A program made the translations under genes and the position numbers. Below, one piece after another: positions 10,045 to 16,638 of a stretch of DNA of 59,971 nucleotides. The notes under the pieces were generated by a model, which saw only the letters and a program-made list of their open reading frames with translations, was not told the DNA's origin and searched no databases. Position 1 is the stretch's first letter, and each line of letters starts with the position of its first letter. This DNA comes from Cytophagales bacterium (GTDB taxonomy: Bacteria; Bacteroidota; Bacteroidia; Cytophagales; Cyclobacteriaceae). The stretch lies in assembly GCA_016124425.1 (NCBI GenBank), contig WGNT01000071.1:1-59971 (forward strand), given 5' to 3'.

Positions 10045-10686
10045 CTAATTCAATTCAAATACAATGCTTTGGTTTTTGTCTCCCGGAAGGGAAGGGAGCG
10101 GTTGCGGGGTCAGCTGCAAGCTGCTATTTTTAGGGTCACCGAACAACCAATAACTACCAGGAACCCCGGAGCAAACGCGGCAGTCGACGGATTTGAAGAT
10201 TATCGTGCTGGCATGAACGGATAAGTACCCTACTCCGTATAAACTTCCATTATTGGGAATTACCGGTTTACTTGCAAGCCCCACTGGTTGGTTATCAAAA
10301 TCAACCTCCACGCGGACCACTGGTGCTTGTGAATTATTTTTAACAAGCATATAGAAGTAATCCGCAGGGACGGTAAATTCCACCGTGGTTTTGGTTCCGG
10401 AAGGTGGACCTATAACATTAGTATTTGGAAAACTTACAAAATCCAAGTATAACCCTCTTGTTAAGGCGGAGTAAGCATAATTACTTCCGGGTAGCGTTGT
10501 AAATTCTAAAGATTCCTTTTCTCCTATTGTATAGTCGACATTGTCCAATTTTAAAGTAAGCGGTGTGAATGTATTGTTTACAAAAATTAATGTTGAGTCT
10601 TCGTATACCGGAGGCATACCCGGGCATCCAACGAGGAGAAATACCATTGGGAATAGGATTAGCGGAGATATCTTAGTCGTCTTCAT
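10045..10686 (-). CDS. Lipoprotein, 213 aa
   Basis: Predicted outer-membrane lipoprotein with the lipobox LVGC after a hydrophobic stretch (ISPLILFPMVFLLVGC). The start at 10686 (MKTTKIS) is preferred over the ATG two codons upstream because it gives a compact basic N-terminus; both are possible. The mature part is rich in beta-strand-like segments with many Val, Thr and Asn and a VDCRVCSG pair of Cys. I do not recognise the family. It is likely surface or periplasmic. Confidence 0.65.
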   Translation of the reverse strand: MKTTKISPLILFPMVFLLVGCPGMPPVYEDSTLIFVNNTFTPLTLKLDNVDYTIGEKESLEFTTLPGSNYAYSALTRGLYLDFVSFPNTNVIGPPSGTKTTVEFTVPADYFYMLVKNNSQAPVVRVEVDFDNQPVGLASKPVIPNNGSLYGVGYLSVHASTIIFKSVDCRVCSGVPGSYWLFGDPKNSSLQLTPQPLPSLPGDKNQSIVFELN

Positions 10687-10935
10687 GAACATAGGGTTTT
10701 GTTTCTACTTATCGAATAAGGATATGGCAATGCAGCCTGTTCTGAGAGTTATTGCGTTAATACCTGCGATCATAAGGCAGCGGCTTTATGTTGAGATGTT
10801 TTTAATATTGTCAAAGCGCCAGGAAAATACTTTTGCTCTGAGGTTTTGCCAGATTACAATGTTAATTCCGTTTTCAACTGCAGTGATTAAACAAGGAAAT
10901 GGCCCATGGAACACGAGCCACTTCATCACTAGCTC

Positions 10936-11355
10936 TCACACTGCTGGACAAAGTTTTCCAATTCCATAGTCAATAATGTATTTGACAATGGCTTTAACCA
11001 ATTTCTTGATAAGTATACCTCCTGGAATGAGGCCACTTAAAAATTCAAGCACCTTTTCCACGATCTCTCCCCAGGTAGCGCTGCCGTCCTCTTTGATAAA
11101 GTCACAGAGGAATTTTTTTAGGCGTTTCCATAAGTCGCCTTTATCAATCGCCGCTAGACTTGCTTTTTGCAAAGGCATTATTCCGGAGGAAAATACCGTT
11201 GCTGATTCCTCGTTGTACCCGTTGACATAAAGTTCGGCCAGAGCGTCCTGCGCGTCTTCTTCGGTGACTTGTTCAAGGCCTAAGCCTTCTGATAGGATTT
11301 CTGCTACGTATATTGCAGCCGGTACAAATTCGTTGTTTTCAGTTTTTACTAGCAT
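10936..11355 (-). CDS. Hypothetical protein with amphipathic C-terminus
   Basis: 139 residues with no signal peptide. The first 70 residues are acidic (EEDAQDALAELYVNGYNEE). The second half is rich in Leu, Ile and Lys, and residues 105-139 form a hydrophobic and cationic stretch (GLIPGGILIKKLVKAIVKYI) ending in CPAV. This could be a membrane-associating helix or part of a small helical bundle. I do not recognise the family. It lies 250 bases upstream of the lipoprotein gene on the same strand. Confidence 0.5.
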   Translation of the reverse strand: MLVKTENNEFVPAAIYVAEILSEGLGLEQVTEEDAQDALAELYVNGYNEESATVFSSGIMPLQKASLAAIDKGDLWKRLKKFLCDFIKEDGSATWGEIVEKVLEFLSGLIPGGILIKKLVKAIVKYIIDYGIGKLCPAV

Positions 11356-11441
11356 GGTTGTAGGATTTAAGATTAATGATTTGGTTTGTTGAGATAGGGT
11401 CCTTACAATCGGTGTGCGAAGTGCTTTGAACCGTATTTATA

Positions 11442-11577
11442 AAAGCAAATGTAGGTCCGGACGGCTATGGGTTTCAATCGTAAAATCACGTAAACTTGAC
11501 ACGTAAAATCCCCCTCCTAAAAAGGGGGGTGACTACGGAAATTTGAAAAATCAGCAAACACCTAGGTTTCCAATGGC
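11442..11577 (+). repeat. Diverged intergenic repeat, copy A
   Basis: This segment aligns with 26258-26396 in the same orientation. Shared blocks include GTAGGTCCGG, CGGCTATGGGTTTCAA, AAAATCACG, CGTAAAATCCC, AAAAATCAGCAA and AATGGC, with substitutions and small indels between them. Copy B lies upstream of a protein-coding operon; copy A has no gene downstream on this strand, and similarity stops at AATGGC. It may be a conserved leader or an old element remnant. Confidence 0.7.
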
Positions 11578-11664
11578 GCATGGGCATGGAAGAATTTACA
11601 GCCTCTGCCAACTGCTGCTGGTTCTGCTAAATCAGTTTCTTGGTGGAGCCAATTCCTGCTGTAA

Positions 11665-11698
11665 GTACAGCCTGTTCCGATTCATCGGAAATACCCGT
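11665..11698 (+). repeat. 34-base palindromic segment shared with the intron end
   Basis: This segment and 16547-16580 match at 31 of 34 bases. Both contain GTACAGCCTGT followed by a palindrome (TTCCGATTCATCGGAA here) and ACCCGT. A third, partial match (GGTACAGCCTGTC) is at 13703-13715. It belongs to the same repeat-rich sequence class that fills 13.6-16.6 kb. Confidence 0.7.
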
Positions 11699-11795
11699 TC
11701 AGCCTGTCCCGAGGTTCAATCGTTCATTGACGTTAAACAGTTTTCAAAGCGACTTCTAGCCGCACCCGTTCGGTCTCGATGCTCGGGATTAATGG

Positions 11796-11842
11796 TGAGA
11801 GGCGCTCCTCGTTAGCCATTAGCTGACGAGGAGCGCCTCTCA
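11796..11842. repeat. Long perfect hairpin
   Basis: The arms TGAGAGGCGCTCCTCGT (11796-11812) and its reverse complement (11826-11842) pair over 17 bases. Pairing continues through one wobble and three more pairs to a five-base loop CATTA. The left arm resembles the GTGAGAGGCGCTC sequence that begins the last domain of many Bacteroidota group II introns, so this may be an intron 3' relic. It lacks a T-run, so it is not a typical terminator. Confidence 0.6.
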
Positions 11843-12103
11843 TATCTTTGGATTTATGAGAAAATTCATAAAACCGTTGTTAGTTTAGATGATTAATAAA
11901 TAGAAGGAAGGGAACAAACCGACTACTAAACACTAGAATGTTGCAATCGAAAAACCCCCTTCCTTCTTTCAATCCAAAGTGGGAGTCTGTTCGGTGAGGA
12001 CCAATAAACGCATGAATTCCATTTTTATGATCTGCAATTCATCTCCCAATTCTTAAACCAATCTATGCACGACTACCACCATCATGGCACTTTAGAATCA
12101 ATA

Positions 12104-12553
12104 TTAATTGACCACAATATTGACCGCACCATTGGTTGATAGATTAGATCTAAGAACAAATTCCTCATTAACATCCCCATCATCTATAGAAATGGTACAC
12201 GTGTTTGGTGGAATTGAGCCTTCATTATGTGCATATAATAGCACATAATTATACCCTGAAAACTCAAGATCGGTATCAAATGTGATTGGGAAATTAGGAC
12301 CATCCAATACTTCTTCATCTATAAACAATTTTCCATTTACATAGATGGAAACGATATCACCATCAATCTGTCCATGATCCCAAACGCTGATTGTAACTTT
12401 TGTATTATTTATATTAACAGTACCAAGATCTATATTATCCCTGCCCATAAAGGTCTCAGGAATTATACTGACTTCATTTCTAGGTTTTTCTATGGGTAAG
12501 CAGGAAGTCATTATTGTGGAGATAAACAGGAAGTAATATATAAGCTTTTTCAT
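12104..12553 (-). CDS. Lipoprotein, 149 aa
   Basis: Predicted lipoprotein. The start at 12553 gives MKKLIYYFLFISTIMTSC with a lipobox-like IMTSC; the frame extends further to 12610 but that part would put 19 non-signal residues before the signal. The mature domain is beta-rich (VTISVWDHGQIDGDIVSIYV, then GYNYVLLYAHNEG), resembling a small jelly-roll or carbohydrate-binding-like fold. It ends in VNIVVN. The assignment of fold is a guess; export is well supported. It overlaps nothing and follows a second lipoprotein gene by ten bases. Confidence 0.7.
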   Translation of the reverse strand: MKKLIYYFLFISTIMTSCLPIEKPRNEVSIIPETFMGRDNIDLGTVNINNTKVTISVWDHGQIDGDIVSIYVNGKLFIDEEVLDGPNFPITFDTDLEFSGYNYVLLYAHNEGSIPPNTCTISIDDGDVNEEFVLRSNLSTNGAVNIVVN

Positions 12554-12563
12554 GATATTTTTT

Positions 12564-12860
12564 TTATAAGTCAGAACAATTGATAGAAGTCCATTGTGAA
12601 CGTAAGTCATTCACATATGGGACAAAGTCATCACACGCTCCAAATTTATCAATAAGTCGGAGTGCGGTTTTCTTCAAATTTTCACAAGAGTTAGGTGTTG
12701 GGTTGTTTGAAAATGCAGTAATACTGTTTAGGTAAGTATTCAGTTCTTGTTCCCAATTACAATTTTGTGGCGGATCTGATTCAAAACATGAATTACTGCA
12801 TAGAATAATTAGGATTGTCGAAAAGAACACTGTTCTTAATTTTGGGATCATGTTTTTCAT
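12564..12860 (-). CDS. Small lipoprotein, 98 aa
   Basis: Short predicted lipoprotein with signal KLRTVFFSTILIILCSNSC and several Cys in the mature chain (CNWEQEL, SCENLKK, GACDDF, INCSDL), which may form disulphides. The start is the first ATG of the frame; a second ATG three codons in is equally possible. It is ten bases upstream of the next lipoprotein gene and likely co-transcribed. Family not recognised. Confidence 0.65.
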   Translation of the reverse strand: MKNMIPKLRTVFFSTILIILCSNSCFESDPPQNCNWEQELNTYLNSITAFSNNPTPNSCENLKKTALRLIDKFGACDDFVPYVNDLRSQWTSINCSDL

Positions 12861-12913
12861 GTTGAAGTTTAATTAAATGGTTACATATGATTGAAATGAT
12901 TCGGAAACAATGC

Positions 12914-13753
12914 CTAAAATTTAAACTGAGAGCCAAGGTTGATATTAGAAATCCCTGAACTAAACTCAGAAAATAGGTTTAATTTTTTGGCAACATTGTA
13001 ATATGCCGATGCAAAAACAAACAGATCTATATTTGACACAGGACCGATAGTGTATCCATAGCTTTCTGAAGTAGCAATAGTGACGTATAAAACCCTCACT
13101 CCCACTCCTAAAGCTAATTTTTCTGAAATATTATAATAGTAGGATCCAGAAAGACCTCCTGAGATAATATTAAAAATACTTTCATTTCCAAAATCGCCTA
13201 TCGAATAAGCGTGATATGCTGTATATAGTCCCGCTCCTAAAGCCATATTTTCTCCAAATTGAAAATAAACCTTATCAAATCTGGCACTTATATATGGAAT
13301 GTTTACTGTAGCAATGGCACTAGAATTTCCTAAAAAAGCCCCAGTCCCTAATCCTATTCCAAGGAATTTATCTCCATCATTAAATTGGAAAGAATTTGAA
13401 TTAGGCTTAGATGTAGTATTTCGATTACCTTGATTTGGATTAGAATAGCTGTTAGAGGCGCTTATTGGCGTTTTTAAATTTATATCCTCCTTTCCTGAAG
13501 ATTGCTTTCTCTCAGTCGTTTGAGTCTCAGAATTTATTTCAACTACGTTATTCTGATTAAAAGTTTCACGAGTACCATTTGAGTAAATGATCAGAATAGG
13601 ACTGGACCATGCGTATACGGAGGACTGAGCGTTAGGAAATTTTCTGGTGTAAGATTTTAGCTCCGATAGCAAGGTGTATCGCGAGGCTAGGCTGCGGGGG
13701 TTGGTACAGCCTGTCTCTATGCATTGGGATTCCGGTAGGGATGACAGCGACAA
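12914..13753 (-). CDS. Barrel protein whose 5' end derives from a repeat
   Basis: 279-codon frame. From about residue 45 it looks like the secreted-protein type common here: a short N-terminal domain (SSPILIIYSNGTRETFNQNN), a Ser/Asn-rich linker, and a C-terminal beta-barrel from residue 130 ending in GSQFKF. No signal peptide is present. The first 44 codons (13621-13753) lie in a sequence that matches the palindromic repeat family of 13.6-16.6 kb, read antisense. I therefore think the original 5' end has been lost or displaced by repeat insertion, and that the gene is a 5'-truncated remnant or is expressed without export. Confidence 0.6.
   Translation of the reverse strand: MSLSSLPESQCIETGCTNPRSLASRYTLLSELKSYTRKFPNAQSSVYAWSSPILIIYSNGTRETFNQNNVVEINSETQTTERKQSSGKEDINLKTPISASNSYSNPNQGNRNTTSKPNSNSFQFNDGDKFLGIGLGTGAFLGNSSAIATVNIPYISARFDKVYFQFGENMALGAGLYTAYHAYSIGDFGNESIFNIISGGLSGSYYYNISEKLALGVGVRVLYVTIATSESYGYTIGPVSNIDLFVFASAYYNVAKKLNLFSEFSSGISNINLGSQFKF
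13621..13720 (+). repeat. Palindromic repeat, variant copy R0
   Basis: GGACTGAGCGTTA at 13622 and GATTTTAGC at 13653, then a degenerate region ending GCGAGGCTAGGCTGCGGGGG and GGTACAGCCTGTC. These match in order the flanks of copy R5 at 16483-16565, where the same GGTACAGCCTGTC follows the element. The central stem is longer and less regular than in the other copies. It occupies the 5' end of the barrel gene on the opposite strand. Confidence 0.55.
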
Positions 13754-13757
13754 GCAA

Positions 13758-13791
13758 AAGCCCTGATAGATTATCGCATCAATCAGGGCTT
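13758..13791. terminator. Inverted repeat, possible terminator
   Basis: Arms AAGCCCTGAT at 13758-13767 and ATCAGGGCTT at 13782-13791, with a 14-base loop. Read on the minus strand the hairpin ends in GGGCTTTTG, so it could end transcription of the methyltransferase gene. A third AAGCCCT lies just beyond it. The T-run is short. Confidence 0.4.
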
Positions 13792-13840
13792 CTTCGCAAG
13801 GGCTTTTCTCTAGTGGACTTAATGTTATGCCTATATGCTT

Positions 13841-14405
13841 TCATTTTTCAACGATTATCATTCTATAATCAGTTTCAGATTTTTGCCCATTGTCTTTGTC
13901 TTCAAAAACGTACTTAAAGTATTTGTCTGTTAGTCTTGTTCGTTTTTTTTCAAAGTCGATTGTCTTATTGAGAATTTGAACCTTATCGCCCGTATCTTGA
14001 ATACAAAAAACTATTAAACTTCCGTTTCTTAAATCCGATAATTTTCTTAATCAGTCCAATTTCTTTTTCCTTTTCTTTCTTGGCGAAATGAAACATACTG
14101 TCCAAAAGAATTATATCAAACTCGTCAAAACGGTCAAAAGTATAAATGTCATCAACTTGTCCAACCAAATTCAAATTTTCAACTTGGCCTATTTGGTTCA
14201 TTTGCTCGATACCAACTTTTGAATTGTCAATTCCTGTCACGGAATAGCCGAGTCGAGCTAATGGAATGGCGTCTCTTCCTTGTCCACAACCTAAGTCAAG
14301 CAATTTTCCTTTATTAGGATATTCAGCAAAAAACTCAATCAATTCTGGATTTGGTTCTCCGAATAAGTTTTCTTTCTGATAATATTTGTCATAGGTTACT
14401 GTCAT
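13841..14405 (-). pseudogene. Frameshifted SAM-dependent methyltransferase
   Basis: Class I SAM-dependent methyltransferase of the TehB-like kind. The SAM-binding loop LLDLGCGQGRDAIPLA is near residue 38, followed by VTGIDNSKVG and DEFDIILLDSMFHF. The open frame stops after 140 codons at 13983. Shifting by one base at a TTT run near 14029 (GGATTTAAG) restores a frame reading LRNGSLIVFCIQDTGDKV and continuing to a natural end VEK at 13841, giving about 187 residues in all. One extra T therefore explains the stop. It is either a real disabling mutation or a sequencing error. The gene has the AT-rich composition of the accessory island. Confidence 0.75.
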
Positions 14406-14410
14406 TTTCG

Positions 14411-14545
14411 TCTTTTTAGGGCATAACGGGATTCAGCTTGGAGACGGCGGGCATTCGGAGACGTTCTCTTCCAATCTACTCCTAACTTCTTTTAGATGCT
14501 GATTTTCATATTACTTGGTACCGCCCGCTGGATCCAAGGTGATGT
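14411..14545. repeat. Cassette palindrome hosting the intron
   Basis: The segment GCATAACGGGATTCAGCTTG through GACGGCGGGC (about 14422-14453) pairs with CCGCCCGCTGGATCCAAGG (about 14521-14539) as an imperfect palindrome. The group II intron begins right after its right arm at 14546. Joining across the intron places this arm next to the TTAGCGAACG that overlaps the stop of the next gene, rebuilding a palindrome like those at 17.4 and 22.3 kb. Confidence 0.5.
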
Positions 14546-14706
14546 GTGTGCCCAGTACGGGCATCTGGTATCGAAGATACCATAATATTCCAGAGGGTGC
14601 AATGCCTGTGCCGACCAATGTCGGCATCCCTTACAGGCAAGTTGGTTAAGCCTGTTAGTAAGCCGCAATGCCTGCCCCGATTATCGGGGCTGGTTTTCCG
14701 TGAGAA

Positions 14707-14768
14707 GACCGAACGTAAAGAATTAGTCCGTTAGGACTAATTTTGCGAGGAGCCGGGTTGCGGGGTGG
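14707..14768 (+). repeat. Palindromic repeat, copy R1
   Basis: Long-class copy: 5' flank GACCGAACGTAAAG, stem AATTAGTCC/GGACTAATT around a four-base loop (14721-14742), 3' flank TTGCGAGGAGCCGGGTTGCG. The stem differs from the other copies but keeps pairing. Confidence 0.75.
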
Positions 14769-14976
14769 AAAGAAAGCGGGACTACAAAATCCGGTACTGA
14801 CGAACAGAATCAAGCGAAGCGTATCATGAGCGCAATTAAAGACATACACAATAACGAATAAACGGTATACTGAGGCTATTTAGAGTGGGTGAGCAAGCAC
14901 GACTTGTCCCGCGAGAGCGGGATCTTTGCAATGCCCTTGGCCAATAAACTCTAATTAGTAGATGCCGTGGGAATCA

Positions 14977-15019
14977 GGGCTGAGTACGGGAGTGCGAAGA
15001 GCCGGGTTGTGCGGTGGGG
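14977..15019 (+). repeat. Palindromic repeat, short copy S1
   Basis: Short-class copy: GGGCTGAGTACGGGAGTGCG followed by AAGAGCCGGGTTGTGCGGTG. It shares the right-hand flank of the long class but has only a minimal GTAC/GTGC stem. It is followed by another small palindrome, ATCCCGATAAATATAAATCG, near 15033. Confidence 0.55.
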
Positions 15020-15265
15020 AATATGCCCTTATCCCGATAAATATAAATCGGGACAGGCTCTGGGGAGGTCTTGGAATAGATTAGGTTTCTATGCGCCAAG
15101 AAGTCAGCGTTCGACTGAGCTCACGCCGAAGTCCGACGTCGTAGTAGTTGCCGGTAACGAGCTGTAAGATCTACAGAGGTCTCACAGGGCAGCGAAGGAC
15201 TGAACGCTGGATTACGTCCAAATTCGATGGGGAGCGCCGTAACGGGGCAGCCCCATCTTAAGCAG

Positions 15266-15323
15266 GACCGAGCGTGAAGAAATCTTCCTGTGGAAGATTT
15301 TAGCGAGGGGCCGGGCAGTGGGG
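15266..15323 (+). repeat. Palindromic repeat, copy R2
   Basis: Long-class copy: GACCGAGCGTGAAGA, stem AATCTTCC/GGAAGATT (15281-15299), then TTAGCGAGGGGCCGGGCAGT. It lies just upstream of the maturase start. Confidence 0.8.
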
Positions 15324-15536
15324 AGGGTTAACAGATTAATAAAGTATGATAGAAAAAGTACTCAACCGTAAGAACCTCTACAAAGCCTACCGTCAGGTAG
15401 TGCGGAACATGGGTTCGGCAGGGGTGGACGGCATGCAGGTCACCGAACTGTTTTCCTATCTGGAAAGCAACAGGGACCGTATTGCCACCTCCATCCTGAA
15501 CCATCCCGGTTTACCGGGACCCAAGCCTATCAAGGG

Positions 15537-15571
15537 GGGGACGAAGCGTGAGCTTCGGGCCGGGATGCGGG
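15537..15571 (+). repeat. Palindromic repeat, short copy S2
   Basis: Short-class copy GGACGAAGCGTGAGCTTCGG then GCCGGGATGCGGGC; stem CGAAGC/GCTTCG. It is inserted in the maturase gene between the NHPG and LPKSNGKTR coding parts and shifts the frame. Confidence 0.65.
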
Positions 15572-15756
15572 CAGCTCCCCAAGAGCAACGGAAAGACAAG
15601 ATTGTTAGGGGTTCCCACGGCAGTGGAAAGGTGGCTCCAACAGGCGGTAAGCCAAGTGCTGATGACCAAATACGAACTCACGTTCGAGGAATACAGCTAT
15701 GGCTTCCGTCCCGAAAAGAACATCCATAAGGCGGTAACACAGGCCCTGAAATATAG

Positions 15757-15818
15757 GGCCGAGCGTTAAGAAAATGTCCTTTTGGACATTTTTAGCGAAG
15801 GAGCCGGGCAGCGGGGGG
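15757..15818 (+). repeat. Palindromic repeat, copy R3
   Basis: Long-class copy: GGCCGAGCGTTAAG, stem AAAATGTCC/GGACATTTT (15771-15792), TTAGCGAAGGAGCCGGGCAG. It marks the junction where the maturase palm domain has been lost. Confidence 0.8.
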
Positions 15819-16090
15819 CATTAGTGGTGAAAAAGAGCAGCTGGGAATCACTCAAGCGAAAGCTCAAGCAGATTACCAAGAAAACCAAACCGTATAGTTT
15901 CGAGGAACGGCTTCGCAAACTCAAGGAGGTCTGGATGGGATGGGTGAACAACTACCGTCTGGCAAGTATTCATGCCAAACTCAAACAGATCGACGAATGG
16001 CTGCGAAATGAGGAACGAATTCATGAACTCCGCTGAAAAACAATACCAAAAGTGAATAAACAGACTTCGTTACTGTATCTTTCACGACTG

Positions 16091-16127
16091 AGGACAAAGC
16101 GGGAGCTTTGGGCCAGGTACGCGGGGA
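16091..16127 (+). repeat. Palindromic repeat, short copy S3
   Basis: Short-class copy AGGACAAAGCGGGAGCTTTG then GGCCAGGTACGCGGGG; stem AAAGC/GCTTT. It lies inside the maturase X-domain coding sequence. Confidence 0.6.
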
Positions 16128-16192
16128 GGACCTGAGCGGAAACGTAAAAACCTGATCAGACTGGGCGTGGATCAAGATCATGCGTATGCGTA

Positions 16193-16252
16193 GGGCCGAG
16201 CGTTAAGAAAATGTCCCTTTGGATATTTTTAGCGAGGGGCCAGGCAGAGCGG
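16193..16252 (+). repeat. Palindromic repeat, copy R4
   Basis: Long-class copy: GGGCCGAGCGTTAAG, stem AAAATGTCC/GGATATTTT (16208-16229, one G-T wobble), TTAGCGAGGGGCCAGGCAGA. It sits between HAYA and GWAVAQSP of the maturase X domain, which are close together in intact homologues. Confidence 0.75.
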
Positions 16253-16482
16253 AGCAACCAGAAAAGGCGGTTGGGCCGTAGCCCAGAGTCCGATTCTGAT
16301 TACTACGATCACCTTGTCCCGCCTAAGAAGAAAGGGTTACGAATCAATGCTTTAATGCGTTGATAATTGTTTTTTTACGGTCGCATTGAATCTCGCATTT
16401 TTGATACGAAGTTCTCCGAAAGACGTTTTAGGAATGCTCGATTTCCTATTACCTCAAATCACAACCTACAATCCAATGAACT

Positions 16483-16544
16483 GGGACTGAGCGTAAAGAA
16501 ATGATCCCGATGGATCATTTTAGCGAAGGGCCGGGATGCAGGGG
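16483..16544 (+). repeat. Palindromic repeat, copy R5
   Basis: Long-class copy: GGGACTGAGCGTAAAGA, stem AAATGATCC/GGATCATTT (16499-16520), TTAGCGAAGGGCCGGGATGC. It is followed directly by the 34-base segment shared with 11665-11698, in the region where intron domain V should be. Confidence 0.75.
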
Positions 16545-16638
16545 AGGTACAGCCTGTCCCGATTCATCGGGAAGACCCGTACGCCGGGTGGTGTGAGAGC
16601 CTAAACCTGAGCTACTTAGCTCAGGTCGGGCTACTCGA

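Larger units (their letters stand above)
11356..12103. other. Non-coding stretch rich in repeats
   Basis: About 750 bases without a supported gene. It holds one copy of a 136-base repeat shared with 26.26 kb, a 34-base segment shared with the intron 3' part at 16.55 kb, a 47-base hairpin, and a shorter inverted repeat with arms AGAAGGAAGGG at 11902-11912 and 11957-11967. A plus-strand frame at 11543-11815 is present but its sequence is explained by the repeats. Confidence 0.6.
15346..16343 (+). pseudogene. Broken group II intron reverse transcriptase/maturase
   Basis: Fragments of one maturase gene in changing frames. 15346-15530 encodes the N-terminus (KVLNRKNLYKAYRQVVRNMG, GVDGMQ). After a short repeat the next frame gives LPKSNGKTRLLGVPTAVERW and YSYGFRPEKNIHKAVTQAL to about 15755, RT blocks 1-3. 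Repeat R3 then replaces the active-site region. 15829-16036 resumes with the X domain (WMGWVNNYRLASIHAKL). Repeat S3 interrupts, then PERKRKNLIRLGVDQDHAYA (to 16189), repeat R4, and GWAVAQSPILITTITLSRL to about 16343. The YADD-containing palm is absent, so no active enzyme can be made. Confidence 0.85.

Noticed and set aside
11543-11815. 90-codon plus-strand frame
   Set aside because: Its sequence lies over shared repeat segments and one arm of the long hairpin, so it is better explained as non-coding repeat.
15346-15729. Intact reverse transcriptase or retron
   Set aside because: The frame covers only the N-terminus, changes frame at a repeat, and lacks the YADD box.
13621-16544. CRISPR array
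   Set aside because: The copies are irregularly spaced, have internal hairpins and vary in sequence, and there are no cas genes.
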